DNA of 40,252 bases from Planctomycetota bacterium (GTDB lineage: Bacteria > Planctomycetota > MHYJ01 > WSZJ01): NCBI GenBank assembly GCA_016190145.1, contig JACPRD010000123.1, positions 1-40,252 on the forward strand, written 5' to 3'. Below are positions 1-11,220 of the stretch, one piece after another; position 1 is the stretch's first letter; every line of letters starts with the position of its first letter. Position numbers and translations under genes: made by a program. The notes below the pieces were generated by a model that made no database searches, was not told the origin of the DNA, and saw only the letters and a program-made list of their open reading frames with translations.

Positions 1-2
1 CT

Positions 3-179
3 CCCGACCCTTCCCCCGTCGTCCTGGCCATTCGCGACGCGATCCCAACCCGCGTCCACGCGGAGATGCTGTTCGAGCGGGTGGCGGACCTGCCGGGGGC
101 GCCTTCGGACGGTGGCGTCGAGTTCATCCTCATCGGGGAAGTCGCGGCTACGGTGCACGGCTCGGCGCGGCTGGACCCG
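3..179 (+). pseudogene. Remnant of a nucleotidyltransferase-like gene
   Basis: The frame starting at base 3 has strong third-position GC and reads GVEFILIGEVAATVHGSARL near its end. This resembles the N-terminal strand-helix of AbiEii/DUF6036-type nucleotidyltransferases, which usually read as Gly-Val-x-[FY]-[VI]-[LV]-[IV]-Gly-Gly-x-Ala, then His-Gly and Arg, then an Asp-x-Asp pair. Here the second Gly is Glu, and the Asp-x-Asp part is missing because the frame runs at once into sequence antisense to the peptidase gene. I read it as a truncated, probably dead 5' part of such a gene. The left end lies outside the window. Family assignment rests on one short motif, so it is tentative. Confidence 0.4.
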
Positions 180-1520
180 TTACTTCCCGCCATCCTCCTC
201 TTTCTTCGGATCGAGCTTCCTGTCATTCAGGACGTATTCGATCAACTTCTCCCGGCGATAGAACCCGCCACCCGAGACATCCCAGCTCAGCACGATCTTG
301 ATCTTGAGCGCGTTCCCGGGAACGGGTTCGTCCGGCCTCTCGAGCGGAATGGGCTTCATGTCCGGACCGGTCTCCGCGTCCAGGATCTGGGGATACCACA
401 GCCATTTCTCGTTGTCGGTCGTGTAGTTCACCGTCACCTTCAGACGCCCCTTCCAGGGAGCGCCGTACACGGCCCGGCCTCGCGGCCGTCTGCCCGTGAA
501 GGCTCGAAGCGGGTTGTGGAGCTGATAAGTCATCACCTCGGTGAAACCCCCGTCAACGTCGAGGAACGCGGGAAGGTCCTTCAGCCCCGGAATTCCCTTC
601 GGCAGCCGCTTCGTGTGGACCGGGCTGTCGAGAACCGCGCGCCAGTGGTTCGCGAACGCCTCCCTGAGATTGTCGCGGCCCCGGAACGCCTCCTCCACCA
701 TGAAGGCCCCGTACCGGAAAATGTCCTCGCGGGCGCTCTGCTCCCTGCCGGTGGCGGCCTGCTCGAGCTGCCAGATCCGGCGGATCATCGCGTTGACCGT
801 GTCCTTGCTCTCCGTCATCAGCAGGTGCGCGAGCACCCAGGCCTCGTCCATCCGGGCGCGGTCGAAACCGTCCGCCCGCTGCCGCAGCAGGTCGTCGAGC
901 AAGGGCAGTTCCGATTTCTCGAGACGCACGCGGAGGCGCGCGGCGAGCGCCCCGTACGACGACGAATCGTCGGGCTTCGTGCCGGGCCGGGAGAAGGCGA
1001 AGTACTCCGCGATCCCCTCGTTGAACCAGCATGGCCCGCCCGTCACGAGATCGTTGTAGAAGAATACGTGGAAGAACTCGTGCCAGAGCTGCGGCCACAT
1101 CTGGTCCTCCATCTCGCCGCCGGCGAGCGGAATCCCGATGATGTTCCGATACCGGTACACGTGCCGCGTCATCGGCTCGTCGCTGCCCTCTCCGAACCAC
1201 TCCTCCCAGTCCGAGCGACCGCGGAACAGCACGAGATCCACCTCCTGCTCGAGACGCTTCACCTCCGTTTTCGCAGCCTGGCCGACGTAGTAAACGGCGC
1301 GATCCATGGTGAAAAGCGCCTTGTAGTTGTCGAGCATCTTGCGCAGGCCGGCGAGGAACTCGAGTCGGGCGGTGCTGGGAAGCGATTCCTTGTCGGCGAC
1401 CCACACCTTGACGGTGCCGATTTTCTCGAGGAGCTGGAAGCGTTCCGGGACCTTGCGGTCGTCGGGGGTCTGGGCGGCGGCGGTCGCGGCGGCGGCGAGC
1501 AGGAGGGCGAGGGGGCGCAT
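180..1520 (-). CDS. Secreted HExxH metallopeptidase-like protein
   Basis: 446 residues. The start chosen is the ATG at 1520 because it gives a clean signal peptide (MRPLALLLAAAATAAAQ); an upstream in-frame ATG would only add a Pro/Arg-rich tail. The middle of the protein carries WHEFFHVFF followed about 20 residues later by WFNEGIAEYF. This is the zinc-binding HExxH plus downstream Glu arrangement of gluzincin peptidases (peptidase MA / DUF1570-like). It is therefore probably an exported zinc protease, or a protein with that fold, acting outside the cytoplasmic membrane; its substrate is unknown. A -10-like box TATACT lies 7 nt upstream of the ATG, which fits a leaderless transcript. The gene stands alone. 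Confidence 0.75.
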   Translation of the reverse strand: MRPLALLLAAAATAAAQTPDDRKVPERFQLLEKIGTVKVWVADKESLPSTARLEFLAGLRKMLDNYKALFTMDRAVYYVGQAAKTEVKRLEQEVDLVLFRGRSDWEEWFGEGSDEPMTRHVYRYRNIIGIPLAGGEMEDQMWPQLWHEFFHVFFYNDLVTGGPCWFNEGIAEYFAFSRPGTKPDDSSSYGALAARLRVRLEKSELPLLDDLLRQRADGFDRARMDEAWVLAHLLMTESKDTVNAMIRRIWQLEQAATGREQSAREDIFRYGAFMVEEAFRGRDNLREAFANHWRAVLDSPVHTKRLPKGIPGLKDLPAFLDVDGGFTEVMTYQLHNPLRAFTGRRPRGRAVYGAPWKGRLKVTVNYTTDNEKWLWYPQILDAETGPDMKPIPLERPDEPVPGNALKIKIVLSWDVSGGGFYRREKLIEYVLNDRKLDPKKEEDGGK

Positions 1521-1527
1521 CCCCGCG

Positions 1528-1533
1528 AGTATA
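1528..1533 (-). promoter_or_regulatory. Candidate -10 box, leaderless start of the HExxH peptidase
   Basis: TATACT on the minus strand with 7 nt to the ATG. There is no Shine-Dalgarno sequence between them. Confidence 0.4.
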
Positions 1534-1551
1534 CGCCGACCGGGGGGTCCC

Positions 1552-1707
1552 CTAACGGGCCTCTGCCGAATCAAGCCACAGCAGTGCGGCACGGGCCCAG
1601 GCGGCGGCTTCGTCGCATTCCAGGAGCGCGGCGCCGAGAAGGACATCCCGGATACGAAAGCGTTTCATCCGGGGAGATTCCATCCGCTCGTCCGGCCGGT
1701 CGGACAT
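1552..1707 (-). CDS. Possible small ORF, 51 codons
   Basis: A short frame upstream of the peptidase gene, ending 31 nt before its start. The last 38 codons read like a protein, with a helix rich in Ala, Leu and Trp (RDVLLGAALLECDEAAAWAR). Internal ATGs at 1683 and 1668 are alternative starts, and none has a good ribosome binding site. No family is recognised. In GC-rich DNA such frames arise by chance, so this entry is weak. Confidence 0.2.
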   Translation of the reverse strand: MSDRPDERMESPRMKRFRIRDVLLGAALLECDEAAAWARAALLWLDSAEAR

Positions 1708-1788
1708 GGAGGAATGAAGTAACATCGCCGTGGCATTGAGCCCGGCAGGCGCCACAGCGCGCCGTTCAATGGGACAGGAGAGCGTCCG

Positions 1789-2238
1789 ATGACCTCGAAA
1801 AAGTCCTGGCACGAAAAGCTCCACGATGCGAAGGGACTGCCGAAAGTCGTCCGCCTGCCCGACGGGAAGGGAACGATGGTCGTCCCTGCCCCCGTCGAAG
1901 TGGACGCGCTGATGCGGCGGGTGCGGAAGGGGCGGGCGACCACGATCGCGGAACTCCGCGATCGGCTGGCGCGCCGCCATGGCACGACCATCGCGTGCCC
2001 GCTCACGACCGGCATTTTCGCGTGGATCGCAGCGCACGCCGCGGAGGAGGCGCGGGAGGCCGGGATCAAGGCAGTGACGCCGTGGTGGCGGACGCTCAAG
2101 ACCGGGAGGTTTCTGAACGAGAAGTATCCGGGCGGCCTGAAGCGTCAGAAGAAGCTGCTCGAGGCCGAGGGGCACCGCATCGAGCGGCGCGGAACCCGGA
2201 TGGTCGTGGCTGCGGCGAAGACTCTTCAACGGGACTGA
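1789..2238 (+). CDS. MGMT-family (alkyltransferase-like) protein
   Basis: 149 residues. The stretches LPDGKGTMVVPAPVEVDALM, HGTTIACPLTTGIFAWIAAH and TPWWRTLKTGRFLNEKYPGG match a bacterial family annotated as MGMT-like, related to the DNA-binding domain of O6-alkylguanine-DNA alkyltransferases. The PCHR active-site motif of true alkyltransferases is absent; the sequence at that level is CPLTT. It may bind DNA or alkylated bases without methyl transfer, but this is inference. A good ribosome binding site (AGGAG) lies about 10 nt before the ATG. The GNAT gene starts 4 nt after its stop, so the two are probably co-translated. Confidence 0.7.
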   Translation: MTSKKSWHEKLHDAKGLPKVVRLPDGKGTMVVPAPVEVDALMRRVRKGRATTIAELRDRLARRHGTTIACPLTTGIFAWIAAHAAEEAREAGIKAVTPWWRTLKTGRFLNEKYPGGLKRQKKLLEAEGHRIERRGTRMVVAAAKTLQRD

Positions 2239-2242
2239 AGCC

Positions 2243-2761
2243 TTGCCCATCCTCGAAACCGCGCGCCTCTGTCTCCGCCCTCTGACGCTCGAGGACACGG
2301 ACGCGCTCCACGCGGTACTCGGCGACCCGATCGCGATGGTTCATTACCCGAAGCCGTACGACCGCGAGATGACCGTGGGGTGGATCGAGTGGAACCTGCG
2401 CAACTACGCGAAATACGGTTTCGGCCTGTGGGCGGTGATTCTCAAGGAGGACGGCCGGCTGATCGGCGACTGCGGCATCACGGTGCAGCAGGTCGACGGC
2501 GTGCCCCGGGAGGAAATCGGCTACCACATCCTGCGCGAGCTGTGGGGGCGCGGGTACGCGACGGAGGCGGCGGCCGGCGTCCGGGACTACGGGTTCGGGG
2601 TGCTGGGGTTGAAGCAGCTGATTTCGTGGATGGGCGTCGACAACCGGGCTTCGCGGCGGGTCGCGGAGCGGATCGGGATGACGCTGGAGAAGCAGACGGT
2701 GAACCGGTTCGGGGGCGCGCAGGTGGTCTACTCGATTGCCCCTGCGGTGCCGCGGGGCTAA
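2243..2761 (+). CDS. GNAT N-acetyltransferase, RimJ/RimL type
   Basis: 172 residues. The start is TTG at 2243, giving MPILETARLCLRPLTLEDTD, the typical opening of RimJ/RimL-like acetyltransferases. The acetyl-CoA binding motif A is seen in GYHILRELWGRGYATEAAAG, and VDNRASRRVAERIGM is the usual later helix. It should transfer acetyl from acetyl-CoA to an amine, either a protein N-terminus or a small molecule; the acceptor cannot be told from sequence. Four nucleotides separate it from the MGMT-like gene, so translational coupling is likely and helps explain the TTG start. Its TAA stop lies inside the -10-like box of the next gene. Confidence 0.85.
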   Translation: MPILETARLCLRPLTLEDTDALHAVLGDPIAMVHYPKPYDREMTVGWIEWNLRNYAKYGFGLWAVILKEDGRLIGDCGITVQQVDGVPREEIGYHILRELWGRGYATEAAAGVRDYGFGVLGLKQLISWMGVDNRASRRVAERIGMTLEKQTVNRFGGAQVVYSIAPAVPRG

Positions 2762-2764
2762 CAT
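2759..2764 (+). promoter_or_regulatory. Candidate -10 box, leaderless start of the debranching enzyme
   Basis: TAACAT with 9 nt to the ATG at 2774. It overlaps the TAA stop codon of the GNAT gene. Confidence 0.35.
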
Positions 2765-2773
2765 CCGCTCGCG

Positions 2774-4693
2774 ATGCCCATCCCCCCGACTGGCACTTCA
2801 GAATGGCTCGAGGCCGACGGGCTGGGAGGCTATGCCTCCGGCACCGTGAGCACGATTCCGACGCGCCGGTACCACGGGCTCCGCATCACCGCGACTTCGC
2901 CTCCCGGCGGCCGGATGGTCCTCGTCGCCGGGATGGAAGTGTGGGTCGAGCATGCGAAGGGCCTCGAGGCGCTGAGTTCGTCGCGTTACCTGCCGGACGT
3001 GGTCCATCCGGACGGGCACACGCGCATCGAGGCGTTCAGCCGGGATCCCTGGCCGAGGTGGACGTTCCGGCTGGCAGACGGAACGGCCGTCGTTCTCGAA
3101 GTGCTGGCGACGCCCCCTGCCGCACGAACGCTCCTGCGTTGGTCCCGCCAGGGGCGCGCAACGGGGCCGCTCTCGCTGCGCGTCCGGCCGCTTCTGGCGG
3201 CGCGCGACTATCACGGGCTGCAGCAGCAGAGCGGCGCGGCTCGGCTCGGCACGCGCACGGAGGGCGAGTCGGTCTCGTGGCGGCTTTACGACGGTGTGCC
3301 GGAAGTGGCCTGCCTCTCGAACGGTTCCTGGGCGGAAGACCCGCAGTGGTTCCGGCAGTTCGTGTACCTGGAAGAGGCGGCGCGGGGGCTCGACGCTTCC
3401 GAGGACCTGGCGAGCCCCGGCGTGCTGACGTTCGATCTCGCCGCGGGCGACGCCGTGTGCGCGTTCGGATCGGGCCCGGCGCTCGCAGACCTGGGAGGCG
3501 CCGCGCGCATCGCCGGCGCCATCGCCGCCGAGCGCGGACGCCGCCTGAAAGTCGCCGACCCGCTCGAGCGCGCGGCCGGGCAGTACCTCGTCCGGCGCGG
3601 GATCGGCCACACGATCATCGCCGGGTACCCGTGGTTCGCGGACTGGGGCCGCGACACGTTCATCTCCATGCGCGGCCTGACGCTCGCCACGCGGCGATTC
3701 GATGTCGCCCGCGACATCCTGCTCGAGTGGACCGGCGTGATCAGCGAGGGAATGCTGCCCAATCGCTTCCCCGATGCCGGCGGCGCGCCCGAATACAACT
3801 CGGTCGACGCTTCGCTCTGGTTCATGGTGGTGGTCGGCGAGCTTCTGGCGCACCCGGAGGCGGCGAAAGCGCTGTCCGCGCACGACCGGTGGCGGCTCGA
3901 GACGGCGGTGATTTCGATCCTGGAAGGGCACGCGCGCGGAACCCGGTTCGGGATCCGGTGCGACGCCGACGGCCTGCTGGCGGCGGGGCAGCCGGGGGTG
4001 CAGCTGACCTGGATGGACGCGCGGGTGGACGGGCGGGTGATCACGCCGCGGATCGGCAAGCCGGTGGAGGTCCAGGCGCTGTGGATCAACGCGCTGGCGG
4101 TCGGGGAGCGCATCTCGGCGCGGTGGTCGCCGGTGCTCGCGCGGGCCCGGGCGGCCTTCGAAGGACGGTTCTGGAACGACTCCGCCGGGTGCCTGTACGA
4201 CGTGGTGGACGCCGATCACCTGCCGGGGGCCTGCGACGGGTCGATGCGTCCGAACCAGGCGCTGGCGGTCGGCGGCCTGCCGCTGGCGGTGCTCGGCGGC
4301 GACCGGGCGCGGAAGGTGGTGGACGCGCTCGAAGCGCAGTTGTGGACGCCGCTGGGGCTGCGTTCGCTCTCCCCCGCCGACCCGGCCTACGCGCCGCGCT
4401 ACGAGGGAGGCCCCCGTGAGCGCGACGCCGTCTACCACCAGGGCACGGTCTGGCCCTGGCTGGCGGGGCCGTTCGTGGACGCGTGGGTCAGGGTCCGCGG
4501 AGGAGGCGCCGTGGCGCAGCGCGAGGCCCGCACGCGCTTCCTAGCGCCGCTCCTGGCGCATCTTGAAGAAGCGGGGCTCGGCCACGTGTCGGAAATCGCC
4601 GATGCCGGCGCACCGCACCGCCCGCGCGGGTGTCCCTTCCAGGCCTGGTCCCTCGGCGAATTGATCCGGCTGGACCGTCAGCTGGCGAGGTAA
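2774..4693 (+). CDS. Glycogen debranching enzyme-like amylo-alpha-1,6-glucosidase (GH133)
   Basis: 639 residues. The N-terminal domain opens with EWLEADGLGGYASGTVSTIP and TRRYHGL, the signature of the bacterial/archaeal GDE N-terminal domain. The (alpha/alpha)6 catalytic domain carries AGYPWFADWGRDTFISMRGL near residue 290 and EYNSVDASLWF beyond it, both typical of GH133. Expected activity is hydrolysis of alpha-1,6 branches in glycogen or a related alpha-glucan in the cytoplasm; no signal peptide is seen. Length fits the family. It converges on the GH63 gene with a 10-nt gap, so this enzyme and the sugar operon share a locus but not a transcript. Confidence 0.85.
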   Translation: MPIPPTGTSEWLEADGLGGYASGTVSTIPTRRYHGLRITATSPPGGRMVLVAGMEVWVEHAKGLEALSSSRYLPDVVHPDGHTRIEAFSRDPWPRWTFRLADGTAVVLEVLATPPAARTLLRWSRQGRATGPLSLRVRPLLAARDYHGLQQQSGAARLGTRTEGESVSWRLYDGVPEVACLSNGSWAEDPQWFRQFVYLEEAARGLDASEDLASPGVLTFDLAAGDAVCAFGSGPALADLGGAARIAGAIAAERGRRLKVADPLERAAGQYLVRRGIGHTIIAGYPWFADWGRDTFISMRGLTLATRRFDVARDILLEWTGVISEGMLPNRFPDAGGAPEYNSVDASLWFMVVVGELLAHPEAAKALSAHDRWRLETAVISILEGHARGTRFGIRCDADGLLAAGQPGVQLTWMDARVDGRVITPRIGKPVEVQALWINALAVGERISARWSPVLARARAAFEGRFWNDSAGCLYDVVDADHLPGACDGSMRPNQALAVGGLPLAVLGGDRARKVVDALEAQLWTPLGLRSLSPADPAYAPRYEGGPRERDAVYHQGTVWPWLAGPFVDAWVRVRGGGAVAQREARTRFLAPLLAHLEEAGLGHVSEIADAGAPHRPRGCPFQAWSLGELIRLDRQLAR

Positions 4694-4703
4694 CCGGTCC
4701 GGC

Positions 4704-7382
<2,679 letters not shown>

Positions 7383-7400
7383 GTCGGGTTTCCTCGAAGT

Positions 7401-8585
7401 TCAGGCCAGGTCTTCCGGTCTCTCATCCAGAACGGGAGGCTCGGAGCCCTGGATCGCCCGGATGCGATCCTCGAGGGAACGCACTTCGGTCCGTCCCTCG
7501 TGCGCCTGGAAGTCGATCGTCATGGAGTGCCGCTCGCCGCCGCCGAGTTTCGGAACGCGTCCGGCCTTGCGTTCCAGCCGCCGGTTGTGCGGGAAGTTGA
7601 CGCCCGGCTCGATGCCCGTGACGTAGCCGTCCTCCGGCGCGCCGGTGTCCTTCCACAGCGTCAGACAGGGCAGCTCCTGGATCGAGAACGCCAGCGAAAC
7701 CGCCCGGTCGGCCGCCGCGTCGCGCAGCATCGCTTCCGTGCGACCCCGGGCGTCGGCGGCGAGGCGCATGCAGTAGACCTGCTCCTGGAATCCCGCGACC
7801 GGCCCGGCGTAGGCGTCGAACTCGCGGATGCCTTCCGCCGCGCGCGCGTTGAGCGGAGTCACGCGGCGCACGGGCGCCACGAAGCGCGCGCCTTCTCCCA
7901 GAAGCGGCTGGCCGTAGTTGCAGTGGTAGAAAATCTCGAACTCCTGCGGCTGGCTTCCCATGTTCGTGATCGAGTCGCTGATGCGGAACCCGTTCTGGCC
8001 GGGCTCGGTGGAGATCTCGGTTTTCAGCAGCAGCCGCGGGCCGTAGAAAGTGCGCTCGCAGACCTCCCCGCGGATGCGGATCCGGTACGGGGGGTCGGGA
8101 TCGACGGCGATCTCCACTTCCTGGGCGGGAAGATTTGCGATCCGGCCATGGAGGTTCAGGTTCACGGTGGTCTCGCGCCCGGAGAAATCGGTGAACGTGT
8201 CAGGGCCGGGATGCCCGTTGTACTCGATGCCGCAGCGGCAGATGTGTTCGTTGAAGCCCTCGAGCCAGCCCAGGCCTCCCCGGCTGTCGAGATGAATGAA
8301 CGATGGGTGGACCACTTCGCGCACGGGCGAATCCCAGCCGAGCTTGAAGTCCCCCGAGCGCGCGGAGAGCACGCCCATCCCGCGAGCCGGGATGATCGTG
8401 ATCTGCATCCGGCCGTTGTCGATCGCGATCAGGTCGACCCCCTCCTGCTTTCCGCCGTGCAGGCGCGTCTTGCGGACCGACCAGGGCACCGGCGAGCCGG
8501 GACTGGCCTCGCGGCTGGTCACTTCCCAGTCGCCGACGTTCAGGTTGCGCGAGACGCTGATCAGCGGAACACCGAAGGGCTTCAT
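7401..8585 (-). CDS. DUF4432 family, aldose-1-epimerase-like
   Basis: 394 residues. Recognised as DUF4432 from IPARGMGVLSARSGDFKLGW, FNEHICRCGIEYNGHPGPDT, NLHGRIANLPAQEVEI and YHCNYGQPLLGEG. The fold is the galactose-mutarotase beta-sandwich. His, Arg and Glu residues typical of the sugar-binding cleft are visible (for example the late GYVTGIEPGVNFPHNRRLE). Members occur in carbohydrate operons, but their reaction is not settled; epimerisation or isomerisation of a sugar or keto-sugar is the usual guess. The gene starts 4 nt after the FG-GAP gene stop and sits 18 nt before GH63, so it is a core member of this operon. Confidence 0.8.
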   Translation of the reverse strand: MKPFGVPLISVSRNLNVGDWEVTSREASPGSPVPWSVRKTRLHGGKQEGVDLIAIDNGRMQITIIPARGMGVLSARSGDFKLGWDSPVREVVHPSFIHLDSRGGLGWLEGFNEHICRCGIEYNGHPGPDTFTDFSGRETTVNLNLHGRIANLPAQEVEIAVDPDPPYRIRIRGEVCERTFYGPRLLLKTEISTEPGQNGFRISDSITNMGSQPQEFEIFYHCNYGQPLLGEGARFVAPVRRVTPLNARAAEGIREFDAYAGPVAGFQEQVYCMRLAADARGRTEAMLRDAAADRAVSLAFSIQELPCLTLWKDTGAPEDGYVTGIEPGVNFPHNRRLERKAGRVPKLGGGERHSMTIDFQAHEGRTEVRSLEDRIRAIQGSEPPVLDERPEDLA

Positions 8586-8589
8586 GAGT

Positions 8590-9813
8590 TCACCGGCCGC
8601 AGCGGTTGAGGAAGACCCGGACCTGGGGCGTCGGGTCGAGGTAGTAGCCCGGCACGTAATAGCCGGTGGTGGCGAAATCGACCGTCCCGTCGCCGTCGAA
8701 GTCGGCGAGCACGATCTTCGAAGCCGACGCCGTCGAGATCTGCGTCTTGGTGAAGATGCCCTTGCGCGCGTCGACGCACTTGTAGAGGTACACGCCGATC
8801 GTCGGGGCCGGACCGCGAAGCCCGACCAGGAACTCGTCGTCGCCGTCGCCGTCCAGGTCCACCGCGATCACGTCGTGGCAGGGCCCCTCACCCTTCGCGT
8901 TGGGAACGCCGTAGACGTCCAGCACCTTGCGTTTCCAGTTCGCTTTCTCGAGCGGGGCGTCGGAGTCCTTCGTGTAGACGGCCACGACGTTTCCGTGGAA
9001 CGGCTCCGTGGCGGCCAGGTAGGCGCAGGGGTCGCTTCCCACGCGGCCGATGTGGACGTTGCCCGTCCCCTTGTAGCCCGTCGTGCCGTAGTTCGTGTCG
9101 TCGCCCGTACCCAGCACCTTCAGGTTCCACTTCCCCGTGGCGGGCTCGAACCACAACAGAGTAATCCCCTCTTCGCTGGCGATAAGGGCGGCGTCAAGTC
9201 CCTGCGCGGACGCCGGCCCGAACTTCCCGTGGATTCCGTGGTGGATCATGCGGAAGAACGTCTCGTCGACCGACACCTCTTCCCAGGGAGTGCCGTCCAG
9301 GACCGAACCCTCAGGCTTGCGAAACAGCGCGACATGGATCGGCTCGTGAACGCCCTTCACGCCGACGATCGGAAGCGCCAGCACCTCCAGGCGTTTCGCC
9401 TGCGAGAAGTGGCCGAGCCGAAGTCGATGCGTCGACTTCAGATGGGCGATCGGATGATCTTCCCAGTCGCCCTCGGGATTCCGCGCGGTGGGATTCCGCA
9501 GCCAGGAGACCTTCCCGAGCGTCAGGTCGAGGTCCCACATGGAACTGCCGTAGTGGTGGCAGACCACCAGGTCGTCGCGGCCGTCGCCGTCGATGTCCGC
9601 GTGGCCCATCGAAACAGGCACGTCCATCTTGGCGATCGTGCGGCGTTTCCAGCCCGGGTTCTCGTACCAGCAGAGTTCCCCGCGGGCGAGCCCGGAGGCC
9701 ACCAGGTCGGCACGGCCGTCGCCGTTGACATCGACCGCCTCCAGCCAGTAGCCGTCCTTGTCCAGCTGGTCGACCAGGATCTCTTCGAATTTCAGGGTTT
9801 TGTTCATCTTCAT
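8590..9813 (-). CDS. FG-GAP/VCBS repeat protein, cytoplasmic-looking
   Basis: 407 residues with at least four calcium-loop repeats of the integrin/VCBS type: DVNGDGRADLV, DIDGDGRDDLV, DLDGDGDDEFLVG and DFDGDGTVDFATTG. These fold as a beta-propeller. Unlike most family members it has no signal peptide or anchor, so it may act inside the cell or be a binding partner of an operon enzyme. GYWLEAVDVNGDGRADLVAS at the start and the tryptophan-rich ENPGWKRRTI segment also occur in planctomycetal relatives. Start at ATG 9813; a second ATG two codons later is possible. The function within the sugar operon is unknown. Confidence 0.75.
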   Translation of the reverse strand: MKMNKTLKFEEILVDQLDKDGYWLEAVDVNGDGRADLVASGLARGELCWYENPGWKRRTIAKMDVPVSMGHADIDGDGRDDLVVCHHYGSSMWDLDLTLGKVSWLRNPTARNPEGDWEDHPIAHLKSTHRLRLGHFSQAKRLEVLALPIVGVKGVHEPIHVALFRKPEGSVLDGTPWEEVSVDETFFRMIHHGIHGKFGPASAQGLDAALIASEEGITLLWFEPATGKWNLKVLGTGDDTNYGTTGYKGTGNVHIGRVGSDPCAYLAATEPFHGNVVAVYTKDSDAPLEKANWKRKVLDVYGVPNAKGEGPCHDVIAVDLDGDGDDEFLVGLRGPAPTIGVYLYKCVDARKGIFTKTQISTASASKIVLADFDGDGTVDFATTGYYVPGYYLDPTPQVRVFLNRCGR

Positions 9814-9828
9814 CCGCCAATTGTCGGT

Positions 9829-10725
9829 TTACCAGCCGATGACTTCTCGCAAGTAGGCCCGGGCTTTCAAGGCATAGGTCAGCGGATGCGCCTTGCGCGC
9901 GTCCTGCTCCGCTTCGACCATCAGCCAGCCTTCGTAGTCGTGGTCGGACAGTTCCTGGAGGATCGGCCGGAAGTCGATCGCGCCGTCGCCGGGGACGGTG
10001 AAGAAACCGGCCAGCATCGCTTCGTAGAAGCTCCCGTGCTTCTTCTCCACGGCCTTCCACACTTCCGCGCGGATGTCCTTCAGGTGGACGTGCTTGATGC
10101 GCCTCGCGTACGCCTTCGTCATCGCGAGCGGATCGTCGCCCGCCACGAACAGGTGCCCGGTGTCGAGCAGCAGGAAGACCAGGTTCGGGTCGGTCTCGGC
10201 CATCAGCCGGTCCACGTCCTTGCGCGACTGGACGACGGTGCCCAGGTGGTGGTGGTAGCAGAGCCGCATGCCCGCGTCCCGGGCGATCCTGCCCAGGCCG
10301 TTCAGCCCCGTGGTCAGCTTCTTCCACTGCTCGTCGTTCATGATCGGGCGATTGGGCAGAAGCGAGACCGGCTGCTGGTGGACCGCCCGGCCGAGTTCCG
10401 CCACGACGATGTCGGTGCCGCCCATCGACTTGATGAAGCGGAGCTGCTCGTGGAAGCTCTCAATCGTGCGTTCTTCCATGTCGGCGACGGTGAAGAACGT
10501 GCTGGCCCAGGGTTCCGAGACGCGGAGTCCGCGAAGGTCGAGGGCGGCCTTGAGGACCGCGGGGTCATTCGGAAATTTGTGGCCGACGCTGCAGCCCTGG
10601 AAGCCGGCCAGCGCCATCTCGCTCACGCACTGCTCGAAGCCGATGTCGTCGCCGACGAGCTGGAAGTCGTCGTTCGTCCAGACGGTGGGAGTGATCCCGA
10701 GGAACACTTTCTTCGGATTGAACAT
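9829..10725 (-). CDS. iolE: Inosose dehydratase IolE
   Basis: 298 residues, full length for the family. It matches myo-inosose-2 dehydratase along its whole TIM barrel: LGITPTVWTNDD, GFQGCSVGHKFP, AGMRLCYHHHLGTVVQSRKD, LLLDTGHLFVAGDDP, RIKHVHLKDIR, GFFTVPGDGAIDFRPIL and GWLMVEAEQDARKAHP. The family removes water from 2-keto-myo-inositol using a divalent metal. No other iol genes (iolG, iolC, iolD, iolB) are in the window, so the keto substrate must be made by something else; the flavin dehydrogenase encoded upstream in the same operon is the obvious candidate. Good ribosome binding site (AAAGGAG) before the ATG. A 15-nt gap lies on each side. Confidence 0.85.
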   Translation of the reverse strand: MFNPKKVFLGITPTVWTNDDFQLVGDDIGFEQCVSEMALAGFQGCSVGHKFPNDPAVLKAALDLRGLRVSEPWASTFFTVADMEERTIESFHEQLRFIKSMGGTDIVVAELGRAVHQQPVSLLPNRPIMNDEQWKKLTTGLNGLGRIARDAGMRLCYHHHLGTVVQSRKDVDRLMAETDPNLVFLLLDTGHLFVAGDDPLAMTKAYARRIKHVHLKDIRAEVWKAVEKKHGSFYEAMLAGFFTVPGDGAIDFRPILQELSDHDYEGWLMVEAEQDARKAHPLTYALKARAYLREVIGW

Positions 10726-10740
10726 GAGGCTCCTTTGGCT

Positions 10741-11220
10741 TCAGACCTTCGGGATGTTCGGGGGATCGGCCCACGTCCCGTAGCCGGGCCCCTTGGCGCC
10801 CGTCGGGTTGGCGCCGATGGTCGGCCAGAGCAGTCCTTCGACGTACGAGGAAGCGGCCGGCACGAAGCTCCGGTCGCGCTCGGGAGTTCCGAAGACTTCC
10901 CGCCATGCGGCCGGCAACTGGTACCAGGTGCCGACGAACCATAGCTTGATCAGGTTGCGCGCGATCGGTCCCAGCTTCTCGTGGCTCAGGATCTCGCTGC
11001 GCATCAGCCGCTCGAGCTTTCCCTCGTCCTGCCCCGCCGCGGCCGCGACGCCCGACCAGGCCTGCAGCAGTTCGCCCGCGGTCCCCTGGCCGACGACGTC
11101 CGTGAGCGTGGAGAAGTAGAGCGCCCCCTGCCCCGTCCCCTGGAGGCGGAACTTCGTGAAACCCGTCAGCACTTCCGACAGGCCCAGAAACTTCTCGAAT
11201 TCCGCGCGATCGCCGCTCAT
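10741..11220 (-). CDS. Sugar/sorbitol dehydrogenase small subunit (FAD-SLDH family)
   Basis: 159 residues. The pattern FLGLSEVLTGF at the start, ARNLIKLWFVGTWYQLP in the middle, and YVEGLLWPTIGANPTG plus GPGYGTWADPP at the end fits the small subunit of flavin sugar dehydrogenase complexes (PF12318, FAD-SLDH). In characterised complexes this subunit supports folding and export of the GMC catalytic subunit through its Tat signal. Here no Tat or Sec signal is present, so the complex may stay in the cytoplasm. Its ATG overlaps the ferritin-like stop codon (ATGA), a sign of coupled translation. No cytochrome c subunit is encoded nearby. Confidence 0.7.
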   Translation of the reverse strand: MSGDRAEFEKFLGLSEVLTGFTKFRLQGTGQGALYFSTLTDVVGQGTAGELLQAWSGVAAAAGQDEGKLERLMRSEILSHEKLGPIARNLIKLWFVGTWYQLPAAWREVFGTPERDRSFVPAASSYVEGLLWPTIGANPTGAKGPGYGTWADPPNIPKV

